Shown: positions 1 to 9,126 of the stretch, in pieces | Position numbering within the stretch: position 1 is the stretch's first letter | How the letters are laid out: every line of letters begins with the position of its first letter | NCBI GenBank assembly: GCA_964543195.1 | Contig: CAZIXF010000026.1 | Coordinates: 1-64,000 of the forward strand | Source: JAGTVG01 sp964543195 | GTDB lineage: Bacteria > Bacteroidota > Bacteroidia > Cytophagales > Cyclobacteriaceae | Length of the DNA stretch: 64,000 nucleotides | Direction: 5' to 3' | Position numbers and translations under genes: made by a program | Notes under the pieces: generated by a model | The model's input: only the letters and a program-made list of their open reading frames with translations | What the model was told of the DNA's origin: nothing | The model's database searches: none

Positions 1-50
1 GCGCTTAATCGGCCCTTCGGGCGAAAAATTTATGAATTTTTCGGGTTAAA
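1..50. repeat. 50-bp double-hairpin dispersed repeat, copy 1
   Basis: This block is identical over 50 bases to 16070-16119. It holds two adjacent inverted repeats: GCCC-ttc-GGGC and CGAAAAATT-tatg-AATTTTTCG. It starts at the window edge, so it may extend further left. It lies downstream of the stop of the minus-strand DUF58 gene, as the second copy lies just downstream of another minus-strand gene. It resembles a REP-type intergenic palindrome; no family name can be given. Confidence 0.9.
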
Positions 51-57
51 TAGTTCC

Positions 58-165
58 CAATGTCGGTCGTTAGAGATTTTTATCTGTAATATTGACATTT
101 TCAGAGAGTTACGTGTATATTTTATATTTCAATAACGGATTTGGGATAAATGTTTCCGGGAAAGG
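58..165. repeat. 108-bp diverged dispersed repeat, copy 1
   Basis: This stretch aligns without gaps to 41832-41939, at roughly three-quarters identity by eye. The best-conserved core is ACATTTTCAGAG, one variable base, then GTTACGTGTATATTTTATAT. It follows directly after the double-hairpin repeat. I see no conserved reading frame, so it is treated as non-coding. Confidence 0.7.
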
Positions 166-205
166 TAGATGCGGAGTTATCAGAAAACCCTGTTGAGGCA
201 GCCTT

Positions 206-1111
206 TCAACTCATTTTTGCCCGTTTGATCAAATAGGCAGAAAGAATCCTGTTAAAATCCTGATTGATATCGGCTTCGATAAAATCGATCTTAAACTGTC
301 CGCATTTTAATTTAAGATCATAATAATACTTTTTGACTTCCTTTTTGTATCTCTCCCTGATCTCGGAAGGTTGCAGTCTCAACTTCTCCCTGGTTTCCAG
401 ATCAATAAATTCATGGGGCCTGTCTTCAAAATCGAATTCATATTCGGTCCTGGGATCAGCCACATGAAACAAAAGTACTTCATGCTGGTTATGTTTCAGA
501 TGGTGGAGTGCATTGATAATATGGGTAATGTCTTCCTGATTATCGAACATGTCACTGAATATGATCACCAGTGATCTTTTGTGGATCTTATTGGCGATCT
601 GATGCAATACATCTGAAACCGCCGTTTGTCTGGGCAATTCTTTTTCATCGAGCATCTGTTGGAGGATGATAAACAATTTATGGAGATGTGATCCCGTGGA
701 TTTTACGGCGGTTTGTAATTCTATTTTATCAGAAAAAGTTGTGATCCCAACCGCATCGCGCTGCTTTTGCAGTAAATAGGCCAGGGCTGCAGAAGCCATA
801 ACACTGAACGTGATCTTTCCCCTTGAATCCACCGGATAATACATGGAAGAGGAATTGTCAATCAGCAGATGACAGCGCAGGTTGGTTTCCTCTTCATAAC
901 GTTTTGTAAACAAACGATCCGTTCGTGCAAACACCTTCCAGTCAATATTTTTGGTACTTTCACCGGTATTATATAATCTATGCTCAGCAAATTCCACTGA
1001 AAAACCATGGTATGGAGATTTATGGAGTCCAGTAATAAATCCTTCAACCATCTGTTTTGCAAGAAGATCGATCTTACCAATTTCTCTTATGGACTTAAGG
1101 TCGAGTTTCAT
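206..1111 (-). CDS. DUF58 domain protein (vWA-like)
   Basis: A 301-residue protein of the DUF58 family, which is commonly found with MoxR-type AAA ATPases in envelope or complex-assembly loci. The N-terminal half carries the family signature around RLYNTGESTKNIDWKVFART, followed by a von Willebrand A-like fold with a MIDAS-like D-N-S-S-S motif (LLIDNSSSM), suggesting metal-dependent protein contacts. A TTG 15 bases upstream is also open, but the ATG at 1111 is the more natural start. No moxR gene is visible upstream; the downstream neighbour lies outside the window. Molecular function is inferred from family only. Confidence 0.85.
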   Translation of the reverse strand: MKLDLKSIREIGKIDLLAKQMVEGFITGLHKSPYHGFSVEFAEHRLYNTGESTKNIDWKVFARTDRLFTKRYEEETNLRCHLLIDNSSSMYYPVDSRGKITFSVMASAALAYLLQKQRDAVGITTFSDKIELQTAVKSTGSHLHKLFIILQQMLDEKELPRQTAVSDVLHQIANKIHKRSLVIIFSDMFDNQEDITHIINALHHLKHNQHEVLLFHVADPRTEYEFDFEDRPHEFIDLETREKLRLQPSEIRERYKKEVKKYYYDLKLKCGQFKIDFIEADINQDFNRILSAYLIKRAKMS

Positions 1112-1219
1112 ACTATATCCCTTCAATATAAGATCATATAAATTAACTGAAAAGTTAATGTTTTCAGTTTTAATAATCTTTTAAATTTAAGTTAATAATT
1201 TGATTTCTTTGTGATTAGC

Positions 1220-1251
1220 TTGCATGTTACATACATATTATACTATCTTTA
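1220..1251 (+). promoter_or_regulatory. Candidate Bacteroidota promoter of the DUF3276 gene
   Basis: TTG at 1220-1222 is followed, after 21 bases, by TATCTTTA at 1244-1251. This resembles the Bacteroidota -33 TTTG / -7 TAnnTTTG consensus with one mismatch in the -7 element. It sits about 50 bases upstream of the GTG start at 1300. No transcript data support it. Confidence 0.4.
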
Positions 1252-1299
1252 ATCGAATTTTGTAGAAAAATAAACTAAACAACCAAAAATTTTAGGATT

Positions 1300-1638
1300 G
1301 TGGAAGCGAAAAAGGAAAACGAAAAAAATGAAATTTACTCTGAAAGAGTACGCGCAGGCAAAAGAACGTATTTTTTTGATGTGAAGTCTACAAGATCCAA
1401 TGATTATTATCTGACGATCACAGAAAGCAAGCGAAGGTATAAGGAAGATGGCTACTATTATGAGAAGCATAAAATTTTCCTTTACAAAGAGGATTTCGAT
1501 AAGTTTATCGATGCCTTAACATCTACAATAGGTCATATAAAAAGTGAACTATTGCCGGATTATGATTTTTCCCAGCACCCTTCTTCAAAAGATAAAACCG
1601 AGGCCGATGTAACGGACAGTGAGCTGAAGTGGGAATAG
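1300..1638 (+). CDS. DUF3276 family Pur-alpha-like protein
   Basis: A 112-residue protein matching the DUF3276 family of Bacteroidota and spirochaetes, whose fold resembles the Pur-alpha nucleic-acid-binding repeat. The recognisable core is IYSERVRAGKRTYFFDVKST, then a basic stretch with KRRYKEDGYYYEKHKIFLYKEDFDKF. The start is GTG at 1300; no ATG lies near. The C-terminal 25 residues are acidic and low in complexity. It is a single gene closed by its own terminator at 1667. Binding of single-stranded DNA or RNA is expected from the family, not shown here. Confidence 0.85.
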   Translation: MEAKKENEKNEIYSERVRAGKRTYFFDVKSTRSNDYYLTITESKRRYKEDGYYYEKHKIFLYKEDFDKFIDALTSTIGHIKSELLPDYDFSQHPSSKDKTEADVTDSELKWE

Positions 1639-1666
1639 TAATTGAATGATAAAAGAACTTATAATG

Positions 1667-1697
1667 AGCCCTTGATTACGATCAGGGGCTTTTTTAT
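1667..1697 (+). terminator. Rho-independent terminator after DUF3276
   Basis: A stem of AGCCCTTGAT with ATCAGGGGCT around a TACG loop is followed directly by a run of T. It lies between the DUF3276 stop at 1638 and the next start at 1721, separating the two genes transcriptionally. Confidence 0.85.
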
Positions 1698-1720
1698 TAT
1701 AGAATTGTCTATTTTTATAT

Positions 1721-2815
1721 ATGCGAAAAACCATAATATATATTGTGCTTGGAATAGCGGTGTTTATATTCCTGGCCTGGTATTTTTCAAACATATTTTT
1801 TTATCTCGTCATTTCAGGTATCATAGCTACCATTTTAAGGCCTCTTACCAATTATATTAATAATACCCAGATCTTCCAGATCAATATTCCGAGGGTTCTT
1901 GCCATACTGGTTTCCTTTGCTACTTTTATTGCACTTATTTTCCTTTTCATTTCCATATTTATTCCCCTGATCCGTGAACAGGCAGAGGTACTGATGAATA
2001 TCAATTATGAAAATCTATACAACAGGATAGAAAAACCAATGGAGAGTTTTGAAGATTTTCTGATCCAGTATAATTTATATGACAGAGCCGAAGGATCCCT
2101 TTTGGATGATATAAAAGAAGGGATAACTTCATTTATCCGGGAGGGCGGGGCTTATGACATCGGTCGTATTATTAACAATCTCTTTTCTGTGGCCGGCAGT
2201 GTAGCGATCGGTATTATTGCAGTGGTATTCATCACCTTCTTTTTTCTTCATGAGAAAGGTCTTTTTCGTAAAACGATCCTCAGGATCATTCCAAACCAGT
2301 ATTTTGAAGTTGTAATCACAGCCATTTCCAAAATAGAGAAACTATTATCGAATTATCTGATTGGGTTAATGGTGCAGATGACCGCTATATTTACGCTGGC
2401 CACTATTGGTTTATCCATCGTTGGAATTAAATATGCAGCTTCCATTGCCTTATTTGCTGCAGTTGCCAATGTGATCCCTTATCTTGGCCCAATTCTTGGC
2501 ACTATTTTCGGTATCGTAGTTTCCATATCCACTCTGAGTTTTTCCGGACCAAACGAGGTATTGTTTATCATATTAAAAATTGTGGTTGTGTTTGCCATCG
2601 TACAGATCAATGACAACCTGGTTTTTCAGCCACTGATCTTTTCAAAAAGTGTAAAAGCCCATCCTTTGGAAATATTTATCATTATCTTTGTGGGCGCAAC
2701 ACTTGGCGGTATAATTGGAATGATTGCTGCCATCCCTGTGTATACCATTGTGCGCGTGTCTGTAATTGAATTTTCTCAAGGGTTCAAGCAATATCAGATT
2801 TTTAAATCAAAATAA
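1721..2815 (+). CDS. AI-2E family transporter (PerM-like permease)
   Basis: A 364-residue polytopic membrane protein of the AI-2E/PerM family. Hydrophobic segments are visible near residues 5-30, 30-50, 60-90, 150-180, 210-240, 240-280, 285-310 and 315-345, with the soluble loop between about 95 and 145 typical of the family. Members have been linked to autoinducer-2 export, sodium/proton exchange and generic efflux, so the substrate is not assigned. The stop codon is 3 bases before the ychF start, indicating co-transcription with ychF. The preceding terminator implies its own promoter or read-through. Confidence 0.85.
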   Translation: MRKTIIYIVLGIAVFIFLAWYFSNIFFYLVISGIIATILRPLTNYINNTQIFQINIPRVLAILVSFATFIALIFLFISIFIPLIREQAEVLMNINYENLYNRIEKPMESFEDFLIQYNLYDRAEGSLLDDIKEGITSFIREGGAYDIGRIINNLFSVAGSVAIGIIAVVFITFFFLHEKGLFRKTILRIIPNQYFEVVITAISKIEKLLSNYLIGLMVQMTAIFTLATIGLSIVGIKYAASIALFAAVANVIPYLGPILGTIFGIVVSISTLSFSGPNEVLFIILKIVVVFAIVQINDNLVFQPLIFSKSVKAHPLEIFIIIFVGATLGGIIGMIAAIPVYTIVRVSVIEFSQGFKQYQIFKSK

Positions 2816-2818
2816 GGA

Positions 2819-3913
2819 ATGGGTTTACAATGTGGGATTGTAGGTTTGCCAAATGTAGGCAAATCGACCTTGTTTAATGCCTTGTCGAATGCTAAAGCTG
2901 AGGCTGCCAATTATCCTTTTTGCACAATAGAACCTAATGTAGGAATAATTACAGTACCGGACGAAAGGCTTTATGAGATCAGTAAACTTGTTAAACCTGC
3001 CAAAACCATACCCGCGGTGGTTGAATTCGTGGATATTGCCGGTCTGGTAAAAGGTGCCAGCAAAGGCGAAGGCCTTGGCAATAAATTTCTGGCCCATATA
3101 AGGCAGGTGGATGCTATTATACATATTGTGCGATGTTTCGAAGATGCTAATATTGCGCATGTAAATGGCCGCATCGATCCGGTTGCCGATAAAGAAATCA
3201 TTGAGGCAGAATTACAGCTCAAGGATCTGGAGAGTATAGAGAGCAGGATATTAAAAAAGGAAAAGGTGGCCAAATCGGGTGATGCCACGGCAAGAAAAGA
3301 ACTTGATGTGCTGGAAAAAGTGCGGAAATGGCTTGAAAGCGGAAATAATTTAAGAAATTATTCCCTGGATGATTATGAAAATCAGCTCTTATCAAAGGAT
3401 CTGCAACTGTTGACCACTAAACAGGTAATTTATGTAGCTAATGTAGATGAGTTATCCATTCATGGCAATGATTATACAGAAATGCTTGCTGAGGCAGTAA
3501 AAAATGAAAATACGGATGTGATTTTGATTTCTGCAGCATTGGAATCCCAATTTATTGAACTGGAAGAATCCGATCGTCAGGAGTTTCTTGAAGAATACGG
3601 CCTACGGGAACCGGGATTGTTTCGCCTTATCCGGTCATCTTATAATGTTCTTGATCTGATCACGTTTTTTACTACCGGTGAAAAGGAAGTTAAAGCCTGG
3701 ACCATTAAAAAAGGAACCACTGCTTCCCGGGCGGCCGGGGAGATCCACACGGATTTTGAAAGGGGTTTTATCAGGGCCGAAGTGATTAAGTACCATGATT
3801 TTATGAAATTTAAAAGTGAACTGGCCTGTAAAGAGGCGGGAAAACTGGCTATCGAAGGAAAGGATTATGTCGTTGAAGACGGTGATATTATTCGTGTCAG
3901 GTTTAATATATAA
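2819..3913 (+). CDS. ychF: Redox-regulated ATPase YchF (OLA1 family)
   Basis: A 364-residue Obg-like P-loop ATPase. The G1 loop GLPNVGKST is at residues 9-17, the switch/G3 segment DIAGLVKGAS near residue 72, and the G4 position reads NVDE instead of NKxD, the change that favours ATP over GTP in this family. The TGS domain is present at the C terminus (TIKKGTTASRAAGEIHTDFERGFIRAEV region, described by position about 300-335). Length is normal for YchF. It binds ribosomes and is linked to stress responses in other bacteria. It follows the AI-2E gene by 3 bases. Confidence 0.97.
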   Translation: MGLQCGIVGLPNVGKSTLFNALSNAKAEAANYPFCTIEPNVGIITVPDERLYEISKLVKPAKTIPAVVEFVDIAGLVKGASKGEGLGNKFLAHIRQVDAIIHIVRCFEDANIAHVNGRIDPVADKEIIEAELQLKDLESIESRILKKEKVAKSGDATARKELDVLEKVRKWLESGNNLRNYSLDDYENQLLSKDLQLLTTKQVIYVANVDELSIHGNDYTEMLAEAVKNENTDVILISAALESQFIELEESDRQEFLEEYGLREPGLFRLIRSSYNVLDLITFFTTGEKEVKAWTIKKGTTASRAAGEIHTDFERGFIRAEVIKYHDFMKFKSELACKEAGKLAIEGKDYVVEDGDIIRVRFNI

Positions 3914-4141
3914 ATTTCAATAATAATTTTTTGTGAAATAAAAAAATTATAAATTTATACATAAGAAATCAATGGTTTTTAATAATATTCAAATCATTTT
4001 AATAGTCACGCTGGTCAATTTATGGGTTAATTCTTTAATCTTTGAAAACATTTTTTTTAAGTTAGTAGTTTACCTTGGTAATAAAACCTACAGATGATTA
4101 TTTTTGTGAACTAATTTTTTTTAAATAAAATTTTTAGAACG

Positions 4142-4945
4142 TTGAGGATCAGATTAATTTTTATATTAAAAAATAAGGGTGGCTATGTACCTTTTCATCA
4201 TCAATATTTGTTAGCCCAGTTGATAAAAGGAATATTGCTGAAAGGCGGTAAGGAAAAATACTTCAATTATACGTATTATAATTTTTCCGGACTCAAAGGA
4301 CAAACCAAGATCAGCAGAAATGGTCTGCATTATTTTTCCAGCCGCGTCACATTGGTATTATCATCCCTGAACAAGGATTTTATCGATTATTTTGTAACGA
4401 ATCTGTTTGATTTTCCTCAGGTTGAAGTGGGCAACCTGACTCTTATCCCGGAAAGTGTGGAAGAAGAGACGATCCCTGAAATGGAGATGGAAACGAAATA
4501 TATATGTATATCTCCCATTGTGCTTTCTGTTCCCAAGTTTAATGATATGGAAGCCAAAAAATTCATCCATCCTGAGACGGATGAATTTTCGGATCATCTT
4601 TATGAATCGACTATTTTACGAATGGCCAAATCAAAATTATATACCGAAGAGCAACTGAAGTCATTCTATAAATTCCAACTGGTACCCGATGTGGTTTATT
4701 TAAATAAGATCAAGGAAAGCCAGAAAAAGTTTGCTCGTATTTATCCGGTCTATGATCAGGATGTCAAATATGAGGTCAGGGGTTATACATTCCCTTTTAC
4801 CCTGTATGCTGCCCCGGATGTTCAGAAATTCGTATTTGTCCTGGGACTGGGTATGTTTACCCATAAAGGGTTCGGGATGCTGGATCTTGCCAATACAGAT
4901 CCCACAAAACGTACAAAAGAATATAAGGTTGAAAATTATATCTGA
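4142..4945 (+). CDS. cas6: Orphan Cas6-type CRISPR endoribonuclease-like protein
   Basis: A 267-residue RAMP-fold protein of the Cas6 family. The N-terminal ferredoxin-like half shows the usual pattern (VPFHHQYLLAQLIKGIL at 16-32), and the diagnostic glycine-rich loop near the C terminus reads GLGMFTHKGFGML at about 235-247. Cas6 cuts crRNA precursors at repeat hairpins. No other cas gene and no CRISPR array lies in the window. The catalytic histidine often placed near residue 40-46 is not obvious there (Tyr40, Tyr43, Tyr45, Tyr46 instead); His19, His20 and His63 are the only nearby candidates. Start is TTG at 4142, after 228 bases of AT-rich DNA. It may be a domesticated RNA-binding protein. 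Confidence 0.8.
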   Translation: MRIRLIFILKNKGGYVPFHHQYLLAQLIKGILLKGGKEKYFNYTYYNFSGLKGQTKISRNGLHYFSSRVTLVLSSLNKDFIDYFVTNLFDFPQVEVGNLTLIPESVEEETIPEMEMETKYICISPIVLSVPKFNDMEAKKFIHPETDEFSDHLYESTILRMAKSKLYTEEQLKSFYKFQLVPDVVYLNKIKESQKKFARIYPVYDQDVKYEVRGYTFPFTLYAAPDVQKFVFVLGLGMFTHKGFGMLDLANTDPTKRTKEYKVENYI

Positions 4946-4951
4946 CAAATT

Positions 4952-6214
4952 TTACCGGCTATTGAACTTGGTGTAACCTATCAGGTATTCACTTATTTTT
5001 CCCTGTGGTCTGTAATATAGCAGAATTTCAAATTCATTCCGGGTTTCATAATAACTGCCTTCCAGTGCATAGGGATTTGCCGGTGTGTAATATATATAAT
5101 CGTACCAGCCCTGTTTTAAAAGCAGATCGGCACGGTATCCCCCAAATTCACTTTCGTATTGCATCTTAAAAGAAGGTAACAGATTATATTGGCTGAGCAT
5201 GCCATAAACATAGACCTCCGAGTTTAAAGGTTGCTCTGATAAAAGGAAAAAATGGACATTCACATATTCCGCTTCAATCACCGGATCATTACCCTCGATG
5301 CTTGAGATGATATATCCTCCATTATAATCCTGCCAGTCACCGTAAAACTCAACGTCCCTTCTTTTATCCTGGAACAGAAAGGCATCAATTCTGTCATCAT
5401 CGCTCCTGATTCGGTCTACATTTCTCCCGGGGGCATCTACCGATGAAAGATCGAAAAACCTGTATTCATTCCCTCCATAAAAATTGTTTTCCATATTAAA
5501 ATGCCTGTATTCGATGATCTTTTGAAATTCTTTTACCGAGGTTGGCTTAAGATCATAGATAGCGGTGACCCAGGACTGGTTTTTTCGAATGATTACCTTG
5601 ATATCGGTAGATGGATTATATACCTCTACTCCATTATAGTTTACTGTAAAGTTGATTTGCTGATGCGATCTGCGCAGACCTACGCTTGATGAAGGTTCTA
5701 CAAGCGGGGATATCTTTACGAGCTGGTCATACACGATGTATCGTTTGCTTAATATTAATTGATCGGGATCATCACGGTCAAAAATTACAAGCACATAGTT
5801 GCCAGGTTGATTAACCTGAGGAAGCCTGAAAATATAATGGGTATAAGGAACTTTCGAATTTACCGAATATTCATAATTTGTTATCTCAAATTCATTATAC
5901 TCATCCAGGTATTCGATCGAACGCAGAGCAGAAGGCGTCCAGTCCCAGTTACAATGAACGATCCTGGCCTGGAAATACCGCGCATCATTGTATAACTCAT
6001 CAAACTCAAGAATAAGGGGGAGCGGTTTTCGTAAATTGATGACTGCCGGCTCTAATTTGGCCGCCGGATGTCCATTATCTGCATACAACTGTACGGTTTT
6101 TATATCCGGATTATAGACCTTATCTTCATAAATAAGATCCTTATGCTGTGAATATATCTGCAAGGGAAGACAGAGCATGACCAGTATATGAAGAATAACA
6201 GGATGAGAATTCAT
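4952..6214 (-). CDS. DUF5103 / type IX secretion system plug-domain protein
   Basis: A 420-residue exported protein of the DUF5103 family, whose N-terminal part is called the T9SS plug domain because such a protein closes the SprA translocon pore. The chosen ATG at 6214 gives a clear signal peptide (MNSHPVILHILVMLCLPLQ) ending near IYSQ; the longer open frame up to 6397 would run into the divergent sigma-factor gene. Recognisable segments are HCNWDWTPSALRSIEYL and the C-terminal YEGGYRADLLLKQGWYDY-like region. It is convergent with cas6, only 6 bases apart. Location is periplasm or outer membrane. Confidence 0.85.
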   Translation of the reverse strand: MNSHPVILHILVMLCLPLQIYSQHKDLIYEDKVYNPDIKTVQLYADNGHPAAKLEPAVINLRKPLPLILEFDELYNDARYFQARIVHCNWDWTPSALRSIEYLDEYNEFEITNYEYSVNSKVPYTHYIFRLPQVNQPGNYVLVIFDRDDPDQLILSKRYIVYDQLVKISPLVEPSSSVGLRRSHQQINFTVNYNGVEVYNPSTDIKVIIRKNQSWVTAIYDLKPTSVKEFQKIIEYRHFNMENNFYGGNEYRFFDLSSVDAPGRNVDRIRSDDDRIDAFLFQDKRRDVEFYGDWQDYNGGYIISSIEGNDPVIEAEYVNVHFFLLSEQPLNSEVYVYGMLSQYNLLPSFKMQYESEFGGYRADLLLKQGWYDYIYYTPANPYALEGSYYETRNEFEILLYYRPQGKISEYLIGYTKFNSR

Positions 6215-6340
6215 ATCGAAATAAAATTTTCCCGGGATAATCATTAAACGATTCAAATAAAAAATAATTTTGTTTCCAACTAATATACATTCAATGGTGT
6301 CGTAAATATAAAAAGAGATGCCATAGATTGCCGGCATTAC

Positions 6341-6895
6341 ATGGAGGATTTCGAGAAACTTATTCGTGCATGTGTAAAACAGGATCGGAAAGCGCAAAAA
6401 AGACTTTACGATCTCTTTTCATCAAAAATGATGATGATAGGTATGAGATATTCCAAATCCGAAATAGAAGCCGAGGACATCCTTCAGGAAGCCTTTATCA
6501 AAATATTTAACAATCTGGAATCACTGAGAGATTATTCGAATATCGCTGCATGGATCAAGCGGATCGTTATCAATACAGCATTGAACTATCAACGTAGCAA
6601 GCTTTATTTATATCCCATGGTCGATGTGGATTATATAAAGATTTCCTACGATGAAGAAACGGCCCTTTCCAGGTTTCATCTTGATGAACTTTTAAATATG
6701 ATCAGGGAGCTCCCGTTGGGTTCTCAGATTGTGTTCAACCTTTATGCAATTGAAGGTTATACTCACAAAGAAATTGCTGAGAAGCTGGAGATCAGTGAAG
6801 GCACTTCAAAATCCCAGTACTCCAGGGCAAGAGCTTTATTGCAGGAAAAGCTTAAAAAAGGAAGAAATGACAGATATGAAAAGGTCAGAAGATAA
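6341..6895 (+). CDS. ECF-type RNA polymerase sigma factor
   Basis: A 184-residue sigma-70 factor of the extracytoplasmic-function class. Region 2 is seen around residues 20-75 (SEIEAEDILQEAFIKIFNNL), and region 4 with its helix-turn-helix at about 120-175 (GYTHKEIAEKLEISEGTSKS). No region 1 or 3 is present. The next gene starts at 6867, inside its last 29 bases, a strong sign of translational coupling to its probable anti-sigma partner. Its target promoters are unknown; auto-activation of this operon would be typical. Confidence 0.95.
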   Translation: MEDFEKLIRACVKQDRKAQKRLYDLFSSKMMMIGMRYSKSEIEAEDILQEAFIKIFNNLESLRDYSNIAAWIKRIVINTALNYQRSKLYLYPMVDVDYIKISYDEETALSRFHLDELLNMIRELPLGSQIVFNLYAIEGYTHKEIAEKLEISEGTSKSQYSRARALLQEKLKKGRNDRYEKVRR

Positions 6896-8285
6896 ATTTA
6901 CAAAGGACTGGCAGGAGGCATTTGATGGGGCAGAAAGGCAACCCCCGGGTCAGCTGTGGACCAGGATCGAATCGGATCTTGCCGGTCAGCAGGTTGGACG
7001 GTACAGAAAAAGAATATTAATATATAAGTTGCTGGTGGCGGCTACGGTTGTATTTGCCATTGGAATTGGTCTGTTCAGCTGGTATGCCGGCAGATGGCCG
7101 GAATTTTCTTCCGGCGAAGTGGTGAAGAACCAAGAGCGAAGTATTGATGGCAGGGATAAAGATGCCGGTAATCAGTTTAAACATGCTCCGGCCTTAACGG
7201 ACCAGAAGGATCTGCAGGCGGAACCAGGGAAAGAAAGCGGAGAAGAAAAACGTAAAATGGCATCTTATTCAGACAGCAAACAAAAGACAGCAGATCAACC
7301 GGACGGAACAGGGGAATCTGCCGGGATGTTGGTAAAGGATAATTATACGAAGGAAAGAAACATGATCAGTTTGCCTTTCCTAACTGGTAAAAAAACCGGG
7401 CTAAATACAACCGCATGGATAGAAATTAAGGCTCCTGAGAAAAAAATGAATCTTTATGAGCCGTTTGATGAAATGATACCGGTAACGGATGAATTTGATG
7501 ATTCCGGAGAGGGTAAATTATGGGCTGGCGTGAGCCTGGCCAGTGGTGTATTTGATCCCAATATCAGTTATGGGGCCAGACCTGTGCTATTTGGAGGATC
7601 AATGGATCAGAGTTCCTACGCGGAAGAGTCCAATATATCACCCAATGCTAATTTATCCAGGTCGGCTCCTCCCGAACAGACAGGATTCAACCCGGAATTT
7701 TCCTATTCTTATGGATTGAATATGGGTTATGGATTATCTGAAAGGTTTGTGTTAACGGGAGGTATTTCATATCTCTACAATGCTACCTCCACGACGGTAA
7801 ATTCATATATCGAAAGTACAGGAACAAACAGAAAATTTGCGAATCAGATCATTTTTGCTAATTCTGTTGATTTGGAAGGTGTTTCTTCATACAATACAGC
7901 CAGTCAGGAAATACCCTTGAATAATGTATACGAATTTGTGTCGATCCCGGTAAATGTGGGCTACTACCTGATAAATAAAGATGTTCAGTGGATGATCAGG
8001 ACCGGGATTGCCACTGATCTTCTTATAAAAAATACAATTTACGATCCTGACGGTTATCTGGAATCTGCCGAATTGACTTCCAGTAAAGATTCCCCCTATC
8101 ACAGCACTTATTTTAACGGCATTTTTGGAACTTCCATACACTATACCCTGGATGACCGTTACCTGTTACAACTGGCACCGGCATACCGGGTGGGGTTGAG
8201 TTATCTTACCAAAGAAGGAGCGGGTTTCAACAGCAGGCCTTCGGCATTTTACGTATCAGCGGGAATATCATACATTATTAAATAA
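6867..8285 (+). CDS. Predicted anti-sigma / outer-membrane beta-barrel fusion protein
   Basis: A 472-residue protein. Residues 1-48 are hydrophilic and cytoplasmic-like, with the Trp-rich pattern seen in Bacteroidota anti-sigma N termini (FTKDWQEAFDGAE, LWTRIESDL). One membrane helix follows at about 53-75, then a low-complexity Lys/Glu/Gln-rich linker to about 190. The C-terminal half has alternating aromatic strands typical of PorT-like outer-membrane barrels (FSYSYGLNMGYGLSERFVLT and FYVSAGISYIIK at the end). If both ends insert as predicted it spans the whole envelope. The ATG at 6867 overlaps the sigma gene by 29 bases; a second ATG at 6876 is possible. Function is inferred from context. 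Confidence 0.75.
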   Translation: MTDMKRSEDKFTKDWQEAFDGAERQPPGQLWTRIESDLAGQQVGRYRKRILIYKLLVAATVVFAIGIGLFSWYAGRWPEFSSGEVVKNQERSIDGRDKDAGNQFKHAPALTDQKDLQAEPGKESGEEKRKMASYSDSKQKTADQPDGTGESAGMLVKDNYTKERNMISLPFLTGKKTGLNTTAWIEIKAPEKKMNLYEPFDEMIPVTDEFDDSGEGKLWAGVSLASGVFDPNISYGARPVLFGGSMDQSSYAEESNISPNANLSRSAPPEQTGFNPEFSYSYGLNMGYGLSERFVLTGGISYLYNATSTTVNSYIESTGTNRKFANQIIFANSVDLEGVSSYNTASQEIPLNNVYEFVSIPVNVGYYLINKDVQWMIRTGIATDLLIKNTIYDPDGYLESAELTSSKDSPYHSTYFNGIFGTSIHYTLDDRYLLQLAPAYRVGLSYLTKEGAGFNSRPSAFYVSAGISYIIK

Positions 8286-8315
8286 TTTTAACAATGATTT
8301 TAATTTAACTAAACG

Positions 8316-9053
8316 ATGAAAATTCAAGTTTATCTAATAATTCTGACATCAGCCGTTATCATGCTTCAATGCAGCTTGAGTGATTCAGAATCTCCGGGAC
8401 AGACTTTATATTCCACAAGTGTGTTCGAATCAGATCCAGATGGGTGGGAGGCTGGGTTTGCCGATTTTACTCTATATAATGAGGATACCATCAGGGCAGG
8501 TTATGAACATACGAGTTTTACTACTGCGGGGGGATACCAGACCGTTACTGCGGTAAAACAAAGTGGATATGCTGTAGATGGTGACTTGTTTATTTTCATA
8601 AAAAATAAAATTGGTGGATTGGAACCTAATTCCAACTACAAAATTGGATTCAACCTTGAATTTTATGTGCAGTTGAATGAGGATTATCCAGAAAATATAT
8701 TTGATGAGCAACACGGATCTTTTTTAAAGGCCGGAGCTTTTGAAAACGAACCCCGGGTTGATACGGTTGAGAATTTTGAAAATTCAGGCCTGAGCAGGGT
8801 TTTACCTGATTTCGATAAAGGAGATAACCATACGGTAGGCGATCAGATGATTTATCTGGGAAAAGTAACACATACAAGGCAGGATGAAGCTCCGGTAGTG
8901 ATGAATGGATCGTCCTTAACCCAGCCGATCTCCGCGAAATCGGACGATGAGGGTTTCGTCTGGGTATTGGTCGGGTTGGATGCAAATCTGCCCATTTATC
9001 AGAGCATTTATTATTCCTATATTATGATTCAGTTTCAGTTAGAGACACAATAA
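8316..9053 (+). CDS. Hypothetical lipoprotein of the sigma-factor operon
   Basis: A 245-residue protein with a signal peptide and a lipobox ending at Cys19 (VIMLQC), followed by a Ser/Asp/Glu-rich stretch (SLSDSES) like those that direct Bacteroidota lipoproteins to the cell surface. The rest is acidic and beta-rich, with no family I recognise; the pattern of Trp and Tyr suggests a carbohydrate-binding-like or jelly-roll fold, but this is a guess. It lies 30 bases after the barrel protein and 73 bases before the LVIVD lipoprotein, so it is probably in the same operon. Confidence 0.7.
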   Translation: MKIQVYLIILTSAVIMLQCSLSDSESPGQTLYSTSVFESDPDGWEAGFADFTLYNEDTIRAGYEHTSFTTAGGYQTVTAVKQSGYAVDGDLFIFIKNKIGGLEPNSNYKIGFNLEFYVQLNEDYPENIFDEQHGSFLKAGAFENEPRVDTVENFENSGLSRVLPDFDKGDNHTVGDQMIYLGKVTHTRQDEAPVVMNGSSLTQPISAKSDDEGFVWVLVGLDANLPIYQSIYYSYIMIQFQLETQ

Positions 9054-9126
9054 AGGTGAGAGGGGGCAATTACAACCCAATTTCCCGTTTGCGTGTCATT
9101 GGGATAGATAATTTAAATATTAGGCC

